From: Abditibacteriaceae bacterium
Lineage (GTDB): Bacteria; Armatimonadota; Abditibacteriia; Abditibacteriales; Abditibacteriaceae
Assembly: GCA_019239895.1 (NCBI GenBank)
Contig: JAFAZH010000010.1
Span: 57,130-121,129 of the forward strand
DNA length: 64,000 nucleotides
Direction of reading: 5' to 3'
Part shown: positions 33,733 through 44,443 of the stretch, piece after piece
Position numbering within the stretch: position 1 is the stretch's first letter
How the letters are laid out: each line of letters starts with the position of its first letter
Notes under the pieces: model-generated
Told to the model about the DNA's origin: nothing
The model's database searches: none
The model's input: only the letters and a program-made list of their open reading frames with translations
Program-made: the position numbers and the translations under genes

Positions 33733-36597
33733 TTAGGGCGTGGGCTGGAAGCCTACGGTGCCCAACGAACGGCCATTGACGACAATGGCGCTGGCAGCAA
33801 TGTGCTGGCTGTAACGAGAAGAAGCACCGGCAAAAGGCAACTCTGGATAGCCGGTGACTTCCACTTTGGCGTTCTTGTAAGTCGCGTTGAGGTGCCCTAT
33901 AGGATCAGGGAAAGTCGCCGCGGGCGTGATCTGGCGCAACTGCTGCGGCACGCGCACGAGGATGTCTCCCCAACTTGTCACACCGTTGGCTTCACTTTTA
34001 GCACGCTTATGCTGACGGTTATTGGTCTGGCTCATGGTAAAGCCAAGAATTTGATTACCCTCACCCACAATAAAGTTTTGAAGATAGCCCTGAACTTGCA
34101 CCATTTTGCTGCCCACGGCAATACGGGGCTGCGATTCCAGCACATCCACATCACTCATATTCAGCACTGGCGTGTTATCGTTGATGCTGGTTGAGGTGCT
34201 ATGGGAGCCTTGCACTACCGTCACCGGAATCTGCATCGAATTGTTGGTGGTTCCGGTCTGGGTGGTCGTCGTGGTGTAAGACAGAGCGGGACTATTCGCT
34301 TTAGCTCCGTTAGTGGCATTGCGCACCAGTGTCCAGTGTCCTCTTTCGGCACCGGGAATGACCTGTAGAGTAGCAAATCCACCTGCTGGCAATGAGGTTC
34401 CAGCTCGCAACACGGTCGGGATTTGTACGGTCTCCTCACCCTTAGCAGTCTTGATATCCACCGCCACCAGTTGGCCTGCGGCATCTGTATAATGACGCAC
34501 TACAGTGCCCGTAATGGTGCTGAGGGTGGCGCTCCCGTTGGAGTTAGCATTGCCCGCAGTATTGGTCGTGCCAGTGGTATTATCGGCAGTCCAGGCCGCG
34601 AATTTGGCGTCACGGCTGGCTAAAGCTGTCAACACCGACAGGTTACGCGCTGGTCGGCCAACTTTGAACATCATTGCGCCATGAGCGGGCACCGCCGAGG
34701 TAAAGGAGTTGTTGAAAACTCCAACATCTTTTTGCAGCCAGAGGTCGCGCACGGGTTGTGGCTGATTGAGCATCAAGTCAGACCAACGGGCGGTCACATT
34801 GGCCTTTTCACGGCCTCGATTAAAGAGCGCGACGGCCATTGTCCCATCCCACAGGGGCTTGGCCCACACTTCAGTGTTACCTTCTTTAGCCATACGCTTG
34901 CCCTGGATGCCTAACGGGTCTTGATCTATGTCAATGACCTCATCATTGCCCAGCACAGCCAGCATATACTGATCTACCTTGGAAAGATCACTACCAATCA
35001 GCAAAGGGGCAGCGAGGATGCTCCACAAGGTGATATGCGTGACTTGCTCGTTGGGCTTAAGGGCATGGACAAACAACATGTCGGGGTCATTCCAGTGGCC
35101 GGGAGCCGCATATTTTTCGTGTCCATTCTGGCTAAAGCCAATCTGTGTCATGCTGCTATAAGAAGGGCCAATATCGCCCGTAGTGCGCCACAGGTTGCCA
35201 CGCACATCGGGGTCTGCGCCCCACTTCCAGACATCGCCCATGCCATACTGACAAAGGCTATAGGTAATATCACGGTCTACCTGACCCAGTGCATTACCCA
35301 TCACACGATAGGGCTTCTTGAACCGCTCTAAGCCTTCGCCAGTGGCCTTATCGCCATAGGAACACCAGTCGTATTTCAGGTAATCCACACCCCATTTGGC
35401 ATAGCTCCTGGCGTCTTGCAGTTCGTGCTCATAGCTGGCGGGATAGCCCGCGCAGGTCTTGGGGCCAGGCCCAGAATAAATGCCAAATTTGAAACCTTCG
35501 CCATGCAGGTAGTCGCCCAGTTCCTTCATGTTGCCAAACTTCTTGTTGACCTGGATTTCCCCGTTGGCATCGCGGTCGGCTTCCCAGCAATCGTCAATGT
35601 TGATGTATTGGTAGCCATGCCGTGAGAGACCAGTCTTAATCATCCAATCGGCAGCCGATTTGACTTTGGCCTCATCTACATCACAATGAAAAATGTTCCA
35701 CGAGTTCCAGCCCATCGGCGGCGTGAGGTTCAATTTATGGTCGCCGCTCACGATCACCAATTCACGCCGCGCTGTGCCACGCGGGCCGCGCACCGTGAGT
35801 TCAACAGGCGTAGCACCGGGGGCTTGCAGTGAGCCGTGAATAATGCCTGTTGTACTATCTAAGGTCAGACCAGCGGGCAGGTTGCGCGCACTGTAGGTGA
35901 GGGGGCCTTGTCCCGTCGCCGGAATCATAAACAGGAACGGATGACCAGGCGTGGCTCCGGTAATGCGCGGGCCATGAATGGCAGGCACGGGCGAAGTATT
36001 GGTGACAATGGGCAGGGGCGTCTCATTGCCTGGCGAGACCTGATTGGCCTGAATCGTCACCGGTGTGGACGCGCCGGGCTGTAAAATCAACATGGCATCG
36101 GCCCAGTCCGCATGGTCGGAGTCAATACCATCGTCACCATCGCCAACGTGCAGCACCAGCCGCTTTGCGCCAGTGAGATCAACCGACACCGCTTTGGGGG
36201 CATCGCCGCCATGCATCACGCCACTGTTAAAGGCTTGCTTGCCATCTACGAAAACTTCAAAGGTGACTGACCCATGACCAACTTTCTCCTCGTCCACGCC
36301 GACCTGAGCCGTAAAGCGGGTCGCGCCACCTTTGAGGTCAATGGCCATATCGCTCTCGGCGTGAGTGCCAATGCCATGAGCATAGTCAACGTCTTTAATC
36401 TTGAGTGGATGATTATCCACAGATAGTGCCTTATGGGGTGAGCCATAGCCTTGCACAATCTTGCTCAAGTCCAGGTTTTCCAACCAGATACCATTGGCCG
36501 GTAAATCCGCCGCTTGACTCGATGCCGCCCCTATTCCCAGGGGAACAGCTAAAATAACGCCACAGCTTACAAGACTCTTTAGCGTCTTCAAATTCAT
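33733..36597 (-). CDS. Secreted alpha-galactosidase (GH27) with NPCBM and putative-Ig domains
   Basis: A 954-residue exported protein. Domains in order: signal peptide (1-30); NPCBM carbohydrate-binding domain (about 37-175: WLENLDLSK...GIGTHAESD...VTFEVFVDGK); a short beta-sandwich putative-Ig domain (about 200-285); the GH27 catalytic barrel (about 290-600) with PPMGWNSWNIF, INIDDCWE, nucleophile Asp410 in YLKYDWC, acid/base Asp475 in RTTGDIG, and HWNDPDML (501-508); the usual C-terminal Greek-key domain (to about 670). A further ~280-residue tail with low-complexity Thr/Asn/Ser linkers and two unassigned beta-rich segments follows. It should release terminal alpha-linked galactose (or N-acetylgalactosamine). 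It is upstream of the heparinase gene in the polysaccharide locus. Confidence 0.93.
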   Translation of the reverse strand: MNLKTLKSLVSCGVILAVPLGIGAASSQAADLPANGIWLENLDLSKIVQGYGSPHKALSVDNHPLKIKDVDYAHGIGTHAESDMAIDLKGGATRFTAQVGVDEEKVGHGSVTFEVFVDGKQAFNSGVMHGGDAPKAVSVDLTGAKRLVLHVGDGDDGIDSDHADWADAMLILQPGASTPVTIQANQVSPGNETPLPIVTNTSPVPAIHGPRITGATPGHPFLFMIPATGQGPLTYSARNLPAGLTLDSTTGIIHGSLQAPGATPVELTVRGPRGTARRELVIVSGDHKLNLTPPMGWNSWNIFHCDVDEAKVKSAADWMIKTGLSRHGYQYINIDDCWEADRDANGEIQVNKKFGNMKELGDYLHGEGFKFGIYSGPGPKTCAGYPASYEHELQDARSYAKWGVDYLKYDWCSYGDKATGEGLERFKKPYRVMGNALGQVDRDITYSLCQYGMGDVWKWGADPDVRGNLWRTTGDIGPSYSSMTQIGFSQNGHEKYAAPGHWNDPDMLFVHALKPNEQVTHITLWSILAAPLLIGSDLSKVDQYMLAVLGNDEVIDIDQDPLGIQGKRMAKEGNTEVWAKPLWDGTMAVALFNRGREKANVTARWSDLMLNQPQPVRDLWLQKDVGVFNNSFTSAVPAHGAMMFKVGRPARNLSVLTALASRDAKFAAWTADNTTGTTNTAGNANSNGSATLSTITGTVVRHYTDAAGQLVAVDIKTAKGEETVQIPTVLRAGTSLPAGGFATLQVIPGAERGHWTLVRNATNGAKANSPALSYTTTTTQTGTTNNSMQIPVTVVQGSHSTSTSINDNTPVLNMSDVDVLESQPRIAVGSKMVQVQGYLQNFIVGEGNQILGFTMSQTNNRQHKRAKSEANGVTSWGDILVRVPQQLRQITPAATFPDPIGHLNATYKNAKVEVTGYPELPFAGASSRYSQHIAASAIVVNGRSLGTVGFQPTP

Positions 36598-36660
36598 CCT
36601 GAAACTCCTCTTTCCGTAAATTCGACATGCATGAGTTCATTATCCATTATAAACCGATGA

Positions 36661-36768
36661 CCTCTCCCCTGTCCCCTCGCCGAAACGGCGAGGGGAACAA
36701 AGGACGGCTGTATCGGTTATCCTCTGACACCCCCTTCCCGGTTCGGGAAGGGGGACGGGGGGTTAGGT
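36661..36768. repeat. GC-rich double-hairpin intergenic repeat
   Basis: Left hairpin CCCCTCGCCG (36673-36682)-AAA-CGGCGAGGGG (36686-36695); right hairpin CCCCCTTCCCG (36730-36740)-GTT-CGGGAAGGGGG (36744-36754). The outer ends CCTCTCCCC and GGGGGGTTAGG are inverted. It lies between the GH27 and GH39-like genes; the GH39-like stop (36771) is directly adjacent. Same class as 5549, 14049, 62891. Confidence 0.82.
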
Positions 36769-36770
36769 CT

Positions 36771-38123
36771 CTATCCATCCACCACGCGCACCTCATAGCG
36801 TTTTAGGGTTATTAACTGACCATTAAGGCTCACCTGCACTTGCCCGTTGTGCTTATTGATTAACATGATTTTGTGCGCCGAAGCCAAAACTTCCACATCA
36901 GGAGATGAAACAACTGCGGGATAAAGCAGTGTTCCAGGCCCAAAGCTATCATGAAAGGCTTTGAACACCGGGTAGAAAGGAAACGGCTGACCGCCACCGG
37001 GATGGCGCGTATCGCTAAATAAAGCTTCTTGCAGTTCGTTCCCCGCGTCTTGCGGCTGCCAGAGCAAGGCCACTGCGGTGTCTGCTCGCACCATGTGCTG
37101 CATGATCGAAGCGTAATTGGCTGCCACAAAGTCGCGGTCGCCATTATGCCAGCCGTAATACTCAGCCCACCAGAGAGGCAGGTTGGTTTTGTCTTTAATC
37201 TGTCGCGCTACATCACCAAAGAAGTGGGTTAATGCCATCGCTTCGGCATCTGTGTATAGGCTCTTATCGTGAAAATCTTTGAGGCCGCGATCTAAGGTGA
37301 TAAAGTCAGCGCCGTGCTTATGTTGCAGCCAGTAGTTCAGCACATCCCACTGGCGCGGGGTAATCGGTGCAGCCGTTGACCAATCGCCACGTTTGGAGCC
37401 AGTGCCTTCAATCACCAAGTAGGGGCCGCCAACTTTTATATCTCGATTGACCGACTTAAGCGCATCATAGACCTTATTATAAAGTGCGGTGTAAGCCACA
37501 TAGTCCCAGTTATTGATAGCAGGCTTCCATAGCCCTTTCATCTCGTTCCAGACCTGGAAATACTTCACATCAGGATAACGCTGTGCCACCTGACGCGCTA
37601 ACGCGGCAAAGTCATCGTAATGGGCGGGCAAGGGAGCCACTTCGAGTTTCGACCAATCGGTTTTGCCAGGCGTACCACCTTTCATCCAATCCGGTGCACC
37701 GCAAAGCGTAATCACTGGCGTCGCGTGCATTGAGCGTATCAGGTTAATCCGTGCATCTAAGCTGGCCCAGTTGTAGACACCAGGCGCACGCTCCGGGTTA
37801 TCCGCACCCCAGCCCATAATGTGCTGATTTTGATAGCGACACGCCGCTTGTAATAATTGCTTGCTCCTGGCAATAGAGGCCGCGTCACCCCAGGCATCCA
37901 GGCTATATTGCGTGTGCGTTACCCCGGTCTCAAAGTGGCTGACCCCTACTGGCTTAGAGCGATCAACAGTTATGGTCACAACATCGTGATTGTTCACTGC
38001 TTCCTGAGCAGATTTAAGTGAGACAATATCTGTATCTGCGCTCGCGGCTTTAGCCAGCCATAAAATACCGCAAATGACGCGACAGAGATAGAAGAGGAAA
38101 AATCTTTGAGACGGAATGAACAT
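36771..38123 (-). CDS. GH39-like glycoside hydrolase, exported
   Basis: A 450-residue protein with an N-terminal signal (MFIPSQRFFLFYLCRVICGILWLAKAASA). The catalytic domain is a clan GH-A TIM barrel: acid/base Glu194 in FQVWNEMKG and a candidate nucleophile Glu321 in LWWAEYYG. The motifs TVDRSKPVGVSHFETGVTHTQYS and FLDLDRGL-like segment (ITLDRGLKDFHDK) fit GH39-type beta-xylosidase/iduronidase-like enzymes, but family membership is not certain. A C-terminal beta domain follows (QPFPFYPVFKAFHDSFGPGTLL). The ATG at 38123 is preferred over TTG at 38144. Part of the polysaccharide locus. Confidence 0.82.
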   Translation of the reverse strand: MFIPSQRFFLFYLCRVICGILWLAKAASADTDIVSLKSAQEAVNNHDVVTITVDRSKPVGVSHFETGVTHTQYSLDAWGDAASIARSKQLLQAACRYQNQHIMGWGADNPERAPGVYNWASLDARINLIRSMHATPVITLCGAPDWMKGGTPGKTDWSKLEVAPLPAHYDDFAALARQVAQRYPDVKYFQVWNEMKGLWKPAINNWDYVAYTALYNKVYDALKSVNRDIKVGGPYLVIEGTGSKRGDWSTAAPITPRQWDVLNYWLQHKHGADFITLDRGLKDFHDKSLYTDAEAMALTHFFGDVARQIKDKTNLPLWWAEYYGWHNGDRDFVAANYASIMQHMVRADTAVALLWQPQDAGNELQEALFSDTRHPGGGQPFPFYPVFKAFHDSFGPGTLLYPAVVSSPDVEVLASAHKIMLINKHNGQVQVSLNGQLITLKRYEVRVVDG

Positions 38124-38207
38124 AACTATGGTCAAGTTTAGCAACTGAGGCTAACGGAGACCCGCTGTTGAAGCAGTGCGCGGTCGGGCATAGTTTTGTT
38201 ACTTTCT

Positions 38208-39572
38208 TTATTCACTCCCCGGCTGCGCATTATGTGTGGTGGTGCCTCGACTGCGAGGTAGCCACTCATTCTGCCATCGTGTCTCAATGCGGGCACGCCA
38301 GTCTTGAGCTAATTTCGTTAGCTCAGCCACAACTTCAGGATGTTCATCTTTGAGGTTATGTTGCTCGCCCATATCATTTTGCAAATTAGCCAGATGCACC
38401 GCATCCTGTGGCGCAGCGCCTTCGACCAGTTGCCCGTTGAGCACCAGTTTCCATTGCCCCTGACGCACCGCCGTCTGCTTGTCCATTTCCCAGAATATCT
38501 CTCGATGTGGACTTTTGGCTTTTTGCGTTACCAGGGGCAGAATATTAGTTCCATCAATTTCATAACCTGTCGTGCTAACACCTGCCGCTTGGAGGAAAGT
38601 GGGAAAGATGTCCATTGCGGCGGCGGGTTCACTAAGCACCTGATGGGCGGGAATATGTCCAGGCCAACTCAGCAAGGCGGGGACACGAATACCGCCTTCA
38701 TAGAGGCTGAACTTATGGCCTTTAAGCTTGCCTGACGTGCCGCCATAATAAGGGTCGGTGCGTCCATCAAGCCAATTGCGCGTTTCGCGGGAGGGGCCAT
38801 TATCGGATTGAAAAAAGATACAGGTGTTGTTGAGGATACCCTGTCGCTCCAATTCACTTCTAATTGCGCCGACACCATCATCTACTGCGCTCAACATCGC
38901 GGCCATAATGCGCCGGTCAGGGGAAAGCCGAGGAAAGCGATCCAGGTACTTAGGTGGCGCGTGCATCGGATAATGTGGCGCATTATACGGTACATAAAGA
39001 AAGAATGGCTGTTTGCTTTTAGCCATCCTCCGGATGTAATTTATAGCCTTGTCCGTAATGACTTCGGTTAAGTATTGACCATTGCGATAGACTTCCTGAT
39101 TATTCTCCCATAGGTCATGCGTGGGATTATAGCCACCGCCCATGCCCCAGTAGAAAATGTGCGAGTAGTAGTCCACGCAACCGGCCAGGAAACCAAACCA
39201 CTCATTGAAGCCGTGATCGTGCGGGCGGCAGCCATCGGCTAAACCTAGGTGCCATTTGCCGAACATGGCGGTGGCATAACCATGTTTGTGTAGCGCGGAA
39301 GCCAGCGTTGGCACTTCGGGCAACAGGCCAGTCGTTGTGCGATGCCCACCCAAGATCGAGCGCACCCCCGCATTGCCAGGGTAGCGGCCAGTCAATAAGG
39401 CAGCCCGCGAAGGCGAGCAGACGGGAGAGTTAGCATACCAATCCGTAAAACGCACCCCGGAGGCGGCTAACTGGTCAAGGTGGGGCGTGTGGAAGTCCGT
39501 CGCGCCCATGCATGAAAGATCGCCATAACCTTGATCGTCGGTGAGAAATACAATGAAGTTGGGTTGGCTCAT
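38208..39572 (-). CDS. Sulfatase (Cys-type, arylsulfatase A/GalNAc-6-sulfatase-like)
   Basis: A 454-residue sulfatase. It begins MSQPNFIVFLTDDQGYGDLSCMG with metal-binding Asp12-Asp13; the active site is CSPSRAALLTGRYPGNAGVR at 52-71 (Cys52 to formylglycine); FGKWHLG and FFQSDNGPS (Asp-Asn metal ligands) follow. The layout matches the S1 family. No signal peptide is seen when starting at 39572; the upstream in-frame region to 39692 lacks features. It sits 40 bases downstream of the DNRLRE-heparinase gene. It should remove sulfate from sulfated glycans such as galactosamine sulfates. Confidence 0.93.
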   Translation of the reverse strand: MSQPNFIVFLTDDQGYGDLSCMGATDFHTPHLDQLAASGVRFTDWYANSPVCSPSRAALLTGRYPGNAGVRSILGGHRTTTGLLPEVPTLASALHKHGYATAMFGKWHLGLADGCRPHDHGFNEWFGFLAGCVDYYSHIFYWGMGGGYNPTHDLWENNQEVYRNGQYLTEVITDKAINYIRRMAKSKQPFFLYVPYNAPHYPMHAPPKYLDRFPRLSPDRRIMAAMLSAVDDGVGAIRSELERQGILNNTCIFFQSDNGPSRETRNWLDGRTDPYYGGTSGKLKGHKFSLYEGGIRVPALLSWPGHIPAHQVLSEPAAAMDIFPTFLQAAGVSTTGYEIDGTNILPLVTQKAKSPHREIFWEMDKQTAVRQGQWKLVLNGQLVEGAAPQDAVHLANLQNDMGEQHNLKDEHPEVVAELTKLAQDWRARIETRWQNEWLPRSRGTTTHNAQPGSE

Positions 39573-39612
39573 GGTAGTTGGATTATAAGAGATTCGCAGA
39601 AAATGAGTAGAA

Positions 39613-42600
39613 CTAATTTGAAAGTCTTGTTTGTGTAACCTGTATCGCTCCACCCGATGGTGCATCAAGTCGCAGCACTCCATCTTTACCAATTGTTACA
39701 GGAGGCAATGCCTTACCGCCAGCACTAACAGCGTATCGCCCTGGAGCCATATCCACGACAGCAACCAACCACGACTTGCCGGTGGGTAATGTCGCTGTAA
39801 AAGAAGTCTGTAGTTTTTCGGTATGGGCAAAGAAGGCAGCAGATGAATGGTTAGCCTCAGTGATCAAGGCACCATCGAAAGTGCCTGTTGATAAACGTGT
39901 AACGGTCGGGAAACTTCCTTCACTGCCAAGACGGGGGCATAGCACATTTAAGAAGACATCGTCCTGGGCCGGAGTAGGGGGCGAAACTTCGATGCGCCAC
40001 TTGCCGCGTCCGCCAGTTTCATCGGGCGTGCCCGACACAAAGTATTGACTGCCAGGATCGCCAAACCAGCGCACTTCCGGTGGATTGCCCGGCGGATAGT
40101 TCGCGCCATTAACCCAGAAATCTTTAATGTGGTGATGATGGTGCTGTTGGTGCCACTGGTCGCCAGGGAAGCCTTCGGTTTTGCCGTCAGGTAAATTGAC
40201 CCGTCCCCCGATTTTAGTAATGATTGCATTCTCTGGCAAGAGCGTGACATTGAGGCAACGTCCAAAGCTGGGCACTGGCTTAGGCCAACCATAACGGATA
40301 ATAGCCTTCGTCGCACCCGTGTAATGGAACTCGCCGTCATCTATCTTTTGCTCGTGGCCGTCTTGAATGTCTAAGTCGCCCAGCGAATGCAGTAGCCAGG
40401 TCTTTTTGAAATTAGGATTCGTGCTGCTCACCCGGTCGAAAACGACGAGGGAATCTAAGCCGCGCAGGTAGAGCAACTGGCGCGTGACATTGGATACTTT
40501 CGGTTGATTCAACTTCCCACCGTGCCAGAGCGGGCTGTTGTAGGCTCCGGTAATATCGGCAAAGGCATAGGTAAAGTCGGGGGAGTTTGCAGAGCGGCTG
40601 AGATTGCCCCGCTGAAAAACTTCGCGGTAATTCAGATAATCATCCATGCCAGGGCCGGAAGTGAGGGGAAAGTTAGTGCGCTGCCCGCCGCCATCGCTGC
40701 CCGCTTCTGCACCACCCAAGAATCCCTTCCACTTTTCATCCGGAGCATTAACGAGCAAGCTATTGGTGGCAATGGTGCGGTTGAGGTAATTGAAAGAGTG
40801 GCGAGTGCCCACGTTACCATGATCGAGATTGCCGGTGCGCGAGGCCAGCAAGTCACCCTTAAAAATCTCAAAGCCTCCGCTGTATAAGCTGTCATGCACG
40901 GAAACAAACGCCGGATTTTCAAAGAGAATCCAGGTCGCGTCGTCGCTCCAATCACTGCGCATATAAGCTGTGTTCATGCCCTCATCAAAATAGGCTAGGG
41001 ATGTTGGTTCTTTTTTCGGCACGCTATCGAAGTCTCCTAGCACGGCCCACTTCAAGGTATATTGCATCCACTGCGTCGGCCAATCGCCTGCTAACCAGCG
41101 TAAGCCTTGCGCTTCGGGGGTATCTCGATAACGGTCGCATAAGGCCGCTGCCGACATATAGGGCTGCGTGTCACCGACATAGCCCATGCGAATGTGATCG
41201 CCTGCGGGTGAATAATACTGGCGTAGGGAGTAAAGGTTGTTCTTCTCGGCCAACCTGCGCGGATACCAGCCAAACATCACATGCTGAATGCGATTAAAGA
41301 AAAATGGGGACTCGCTGAACACATCCTCCCCAGTGGCTGTGCGTGCCATCCACGCATAGCGGACGATGAAAAAGCTGTGCAGCCCTTCATACTCGCCGCC
41401 ATCACCACTGCGCCCACCGCGTCCGCCATCATTGAGCCAGGGCAGCAAATTTTTATCAAAGTTCTCATGGGCTACGCGCAATAACTTTGGCGCGTCCGGG
41501 TCATCACCCAGCAGGGCAAGAGGCACGCAGGAGAGTAGAATCTGGCGTCCGCCGCCATCATTATGAGCGATAGGTGCGCCCGAACGTTTCTCGCCCCAGG
41601 TCGTCGCCTCCTTCAACCAATCAGCAATAGTCTTACGTTGTGCGGGCGTCAGTTGGTCATAACACCAATCATAGTGCATAGCGATAGCGTGCGCCCAGGC
41701 CGCGCCAGTAAAGGTGGCATCATGCACATCCTTGAAATGCTCGCGCATTGGCTTATCGAGGATGAGTTGAGCGTAAGCAATCGAGTTCTGCGCATATTGT
41801 TTATCACCCGTCACCAGATAAGCCAAAGCATTATTCTCACAACCATCTGGCGCACCCATATCATGAAATCCGCCCTTGGGCAGATTGGCATTACCCGCAT
41901 CCACCCACGCTTTGAAGGCTGTCACCAGACGGCTTCCTGCTTTAAACTGCTGCCGCATGGCCGCAATACGTTGTGGTGTCACGTAAAGCCGGGGATGTGG
42001 CGAGACGGCAAGAACATAAACATCAACTACTTCGGAAGTTGTTTCATTTGGAACATTTAATTGACCTGAATTGACGGGAACATCAACTTTAATTCGGTAG
42101 AGTCCCGCCACGTCAGGTTTAAAGAAAACAGCTTCAGAGCGGGGCAGTGGAGGGCCACTATAACCAGCAGTTGTAGAAACTAATGTACCTGCTTTCAATG
42201 CCTTGTTCTCTAACTGGCTTGTGCGGGGCTTGCTTGCAAAAATGCACTGCGCAGACAGGAGAGTTCGATGTAGCTGGCTTCCGTCACCTTTGAATAAGGC
42301 AACTGCCACGTCTCCTTGTTTCCACTTCAACATTGTCAAACTATCAAGTCTGAAATCTGAAAGAGTATCGCTCTGTTCCACTGCAAGCTGTGGTCGCTGC
42401 GTTTCTTCTTTGGCCTCACGACTGGCAAATGTCCAGTTGCGCGGCAGATTGGAGGAGCGCAGCAGCAGGTTCACTTCCCTATCACCTGCTCGTTGACGCT
42501 GGCGCAGGAAATCTGTGACATCCAGTTCCATCCAGGTATGCTTTGTCACTTGAACTGGATCAAGGAAATAGGTATGAGCGAAGTTGACGGCAATATCCGG

Positions 42601-43044
42601 CTTGGGCAATGGCCCGACATCGGCATACGCCTGGCCACCGATACCCGGCCCTTGATGCCAGGGGGTTTGGCCATCGGAGGTTTCAAAGGTCGCACCGGTT
42701 TCTGTCCAGGGCGTCACTACATCGGCCAGGCTGACGGCGGTTTTCAGGTCGGGAAACTCGCCTTGCTCATTAAAGCCGACATCCGTCACATAAAGCCGCA
42801 CGGTTGCACGTAAGATGCGTTTACCAGGGGCGATCTGATTAAGAGGAAAGCGCAATAAAATTTTGCGCCCTTCCCACTGGTCAATGCGCAGTTGCGGTTC
42901 GGTGCCGAAGTTCTGCTTCTGGCTACCGTAAGTCTCGATATAGGTATCGGCACTGGGAGTGATGGAGAGATTAGCCGCGTTTGCTTTACACGCTAAAAGC
43001 GATAGGATGCCGCAGATAAACAGCGGGCCTTTGCTCATTGGCAT
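39613..43044 (-). CDS. Large secreted DNRLRE/CBM96-heparinase II/III-like protein
   Basis: A 1143-residue exported protein. Signal peptide about 1-23 (MPMSKGPLFICGILSLLACKANA). A DNRLRE/CBM96-type carbohydrate-binding domain follows (about 24-215: SADTYIETYG, LLRFPLNQI...), then a middle beta-rich linker (VDVPVNSGQLNV), an alpha-toroid (RLYVTPQRIAAMRQQF ... HAIAMHYDWCYDQLTPAQRKTIADWL), and a C-terminal heparinase_II_III beta-sandwich (HGNVGTRHSFNYL ... SLVVFDRVSST). It is predicted to be a polysaccharide lyase of PL family 12/15/21-like type. It is the first gene of the minus-strand polysaccharide operon (sulfatase and GH39-like genes follow within 40-84 bases). The ATG start is at 43044 with AAGG upstream. 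Confidence 0.9.
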   Translation of the reverse strand: MPMSKGPLFICGILSLLACKANAANLSITPSADTYIETYGSQKQNFGTEPQLRIDQWEGRKILLRFPLNQIAPGKRILRATVRLYVTDVGFNEQGEFPDLKTAVSLADVVTPWTETGATFETSDGQTPWHQGPGIGGQAYADVGPLPKPDIAVNFAHTYFLDPVQVTKHTWMELDVTDFLRQRQRAGDREVNLLLRSSNLPRNWTFASREAKEETQRPQLAVEQSDTLSDFRLDSLTMLKWKQGDVAVALFKGDGSQLHRTLLSAQCIFASKPRTSQLENKALKAGTLVSTTAGYSGPPLPRSEAVFFKPDVAGLYRIKVDVPVNSGQLNVPNETTSEVVDVYVLAVSPHPRLYVTPQRIAAMRQQFKAGSRLVTAFKAWVDAGNANLPKGGFHDMGAPDGCENNALAYLVTGDKQYAQNSIAYAQLILDKPMREHFKDVHDATFTGAAWAHAIAMHYDWCYDQLTPAQRKTIADWLKEATTWGEKRSGAPIAHNDGGGRQILLSCVPLALLGDDPDAPKLLRVAHENFDKNLLPWLNDGGRGGRSGDGGEYEGLHSFFIVRYAWMARTATGEDVFSESPFFFNRIQHVMFGWYPRRLAEKNNLYSLRQYYSPAGDHIRMGYVGDTQPYMSAAALCDRYRDTPEAQGLRWLAGDWPTQWMQYTLKWAVLGDFDSVPKKEPTSLAYFDEGMNTAYMRSDWSDDATWILFENPAFVSVHDSLYSGGFEIFKGDLLASRTGNLDHGNVGTRHSFNYLNRTIATNSLLVNAPDEKWKGFLGGAEAGSDGGGQRTNFPLTSGPGMDDYLNYREVFQRGNLSRSANSPDFTYAFADITGAYNSPLWHGGKLNQPKVSNVTRQLLYLRGLDSLVVFDRVSSTNPNFKKTWLLHSLGDLDIQDGHEQKIDDGEFHYTGATKAIIRYGWPKPVPSFGRCLNVTLLPENAIITKIGGRVNLPDGKTEGFPGDQWHQQHHHHHIKDFWVNGANYPPGNPPEVRWFGDPGSQYFVSGTPDETGGRGKWRIEVSPPTPAQDDVFLNVLCPRLGSEGSFPTVTRLSTGTFDGALITEANHSSAAFFAHTEKLQTSFTATLPTGKSWLVAVVDMAPGRYAVSAGGKALPPVTIGKDGVLRLDAPSGGAIQVTQTRLSN

Positions 43045-43205
43045 GACGCACCTTTAGGGGAGGAATTCTATTATGCATTATTACCACAGAATACCCGACA
43101 GGAAAGATAGTCGATTAGAAAAAAGCAGGCTGCCCTGGCTTACATTGACTCGTAAAGGCTGAGATTTAAGCTGAATACGTTGAGTGTAAGTCTCAAAGAG
43201 TGATC

Positions 43206-44201
<996 letters not shown>

Positions 44202-44443
44202 AATGTTTCCCGTGGTAATGATTGAATTTAAGAACTATTAACTACCCTAATCGAAAAGGTGTTCGCTTGCTACAGCGTAGCACATGCGGTGCCAGGCAGT
44301 GTTCTCGATGCAGCAGTTCAGAGCGTGACAGTTATGTTCCCATGCCAATTAAAGCATGACAGAACAGCAGTTATGCGAGATAATTGTTTTATCGCTTAAG
44401 CAATTTGGAATCAGCCGCATTGATGTTTAAGCTGAGGAGGGTT

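Noticed and set aside
33709..36640. Several long open frames on the plus strand within the GH27 gene
   Set aside because: They overlap a clear GH27 coding sequence, lack ribosome sites and have no recognisable domains; antisense open frames are expected at this GC content.
36661..36768. Simple transcription terminators in the GC-rich hairpin repeats
   Set aside because: The elements carry two hairpins, similar copies occur in several places and T-tracts are lacking, so a dispersed repeat is a better description, although they may also affect transcription.
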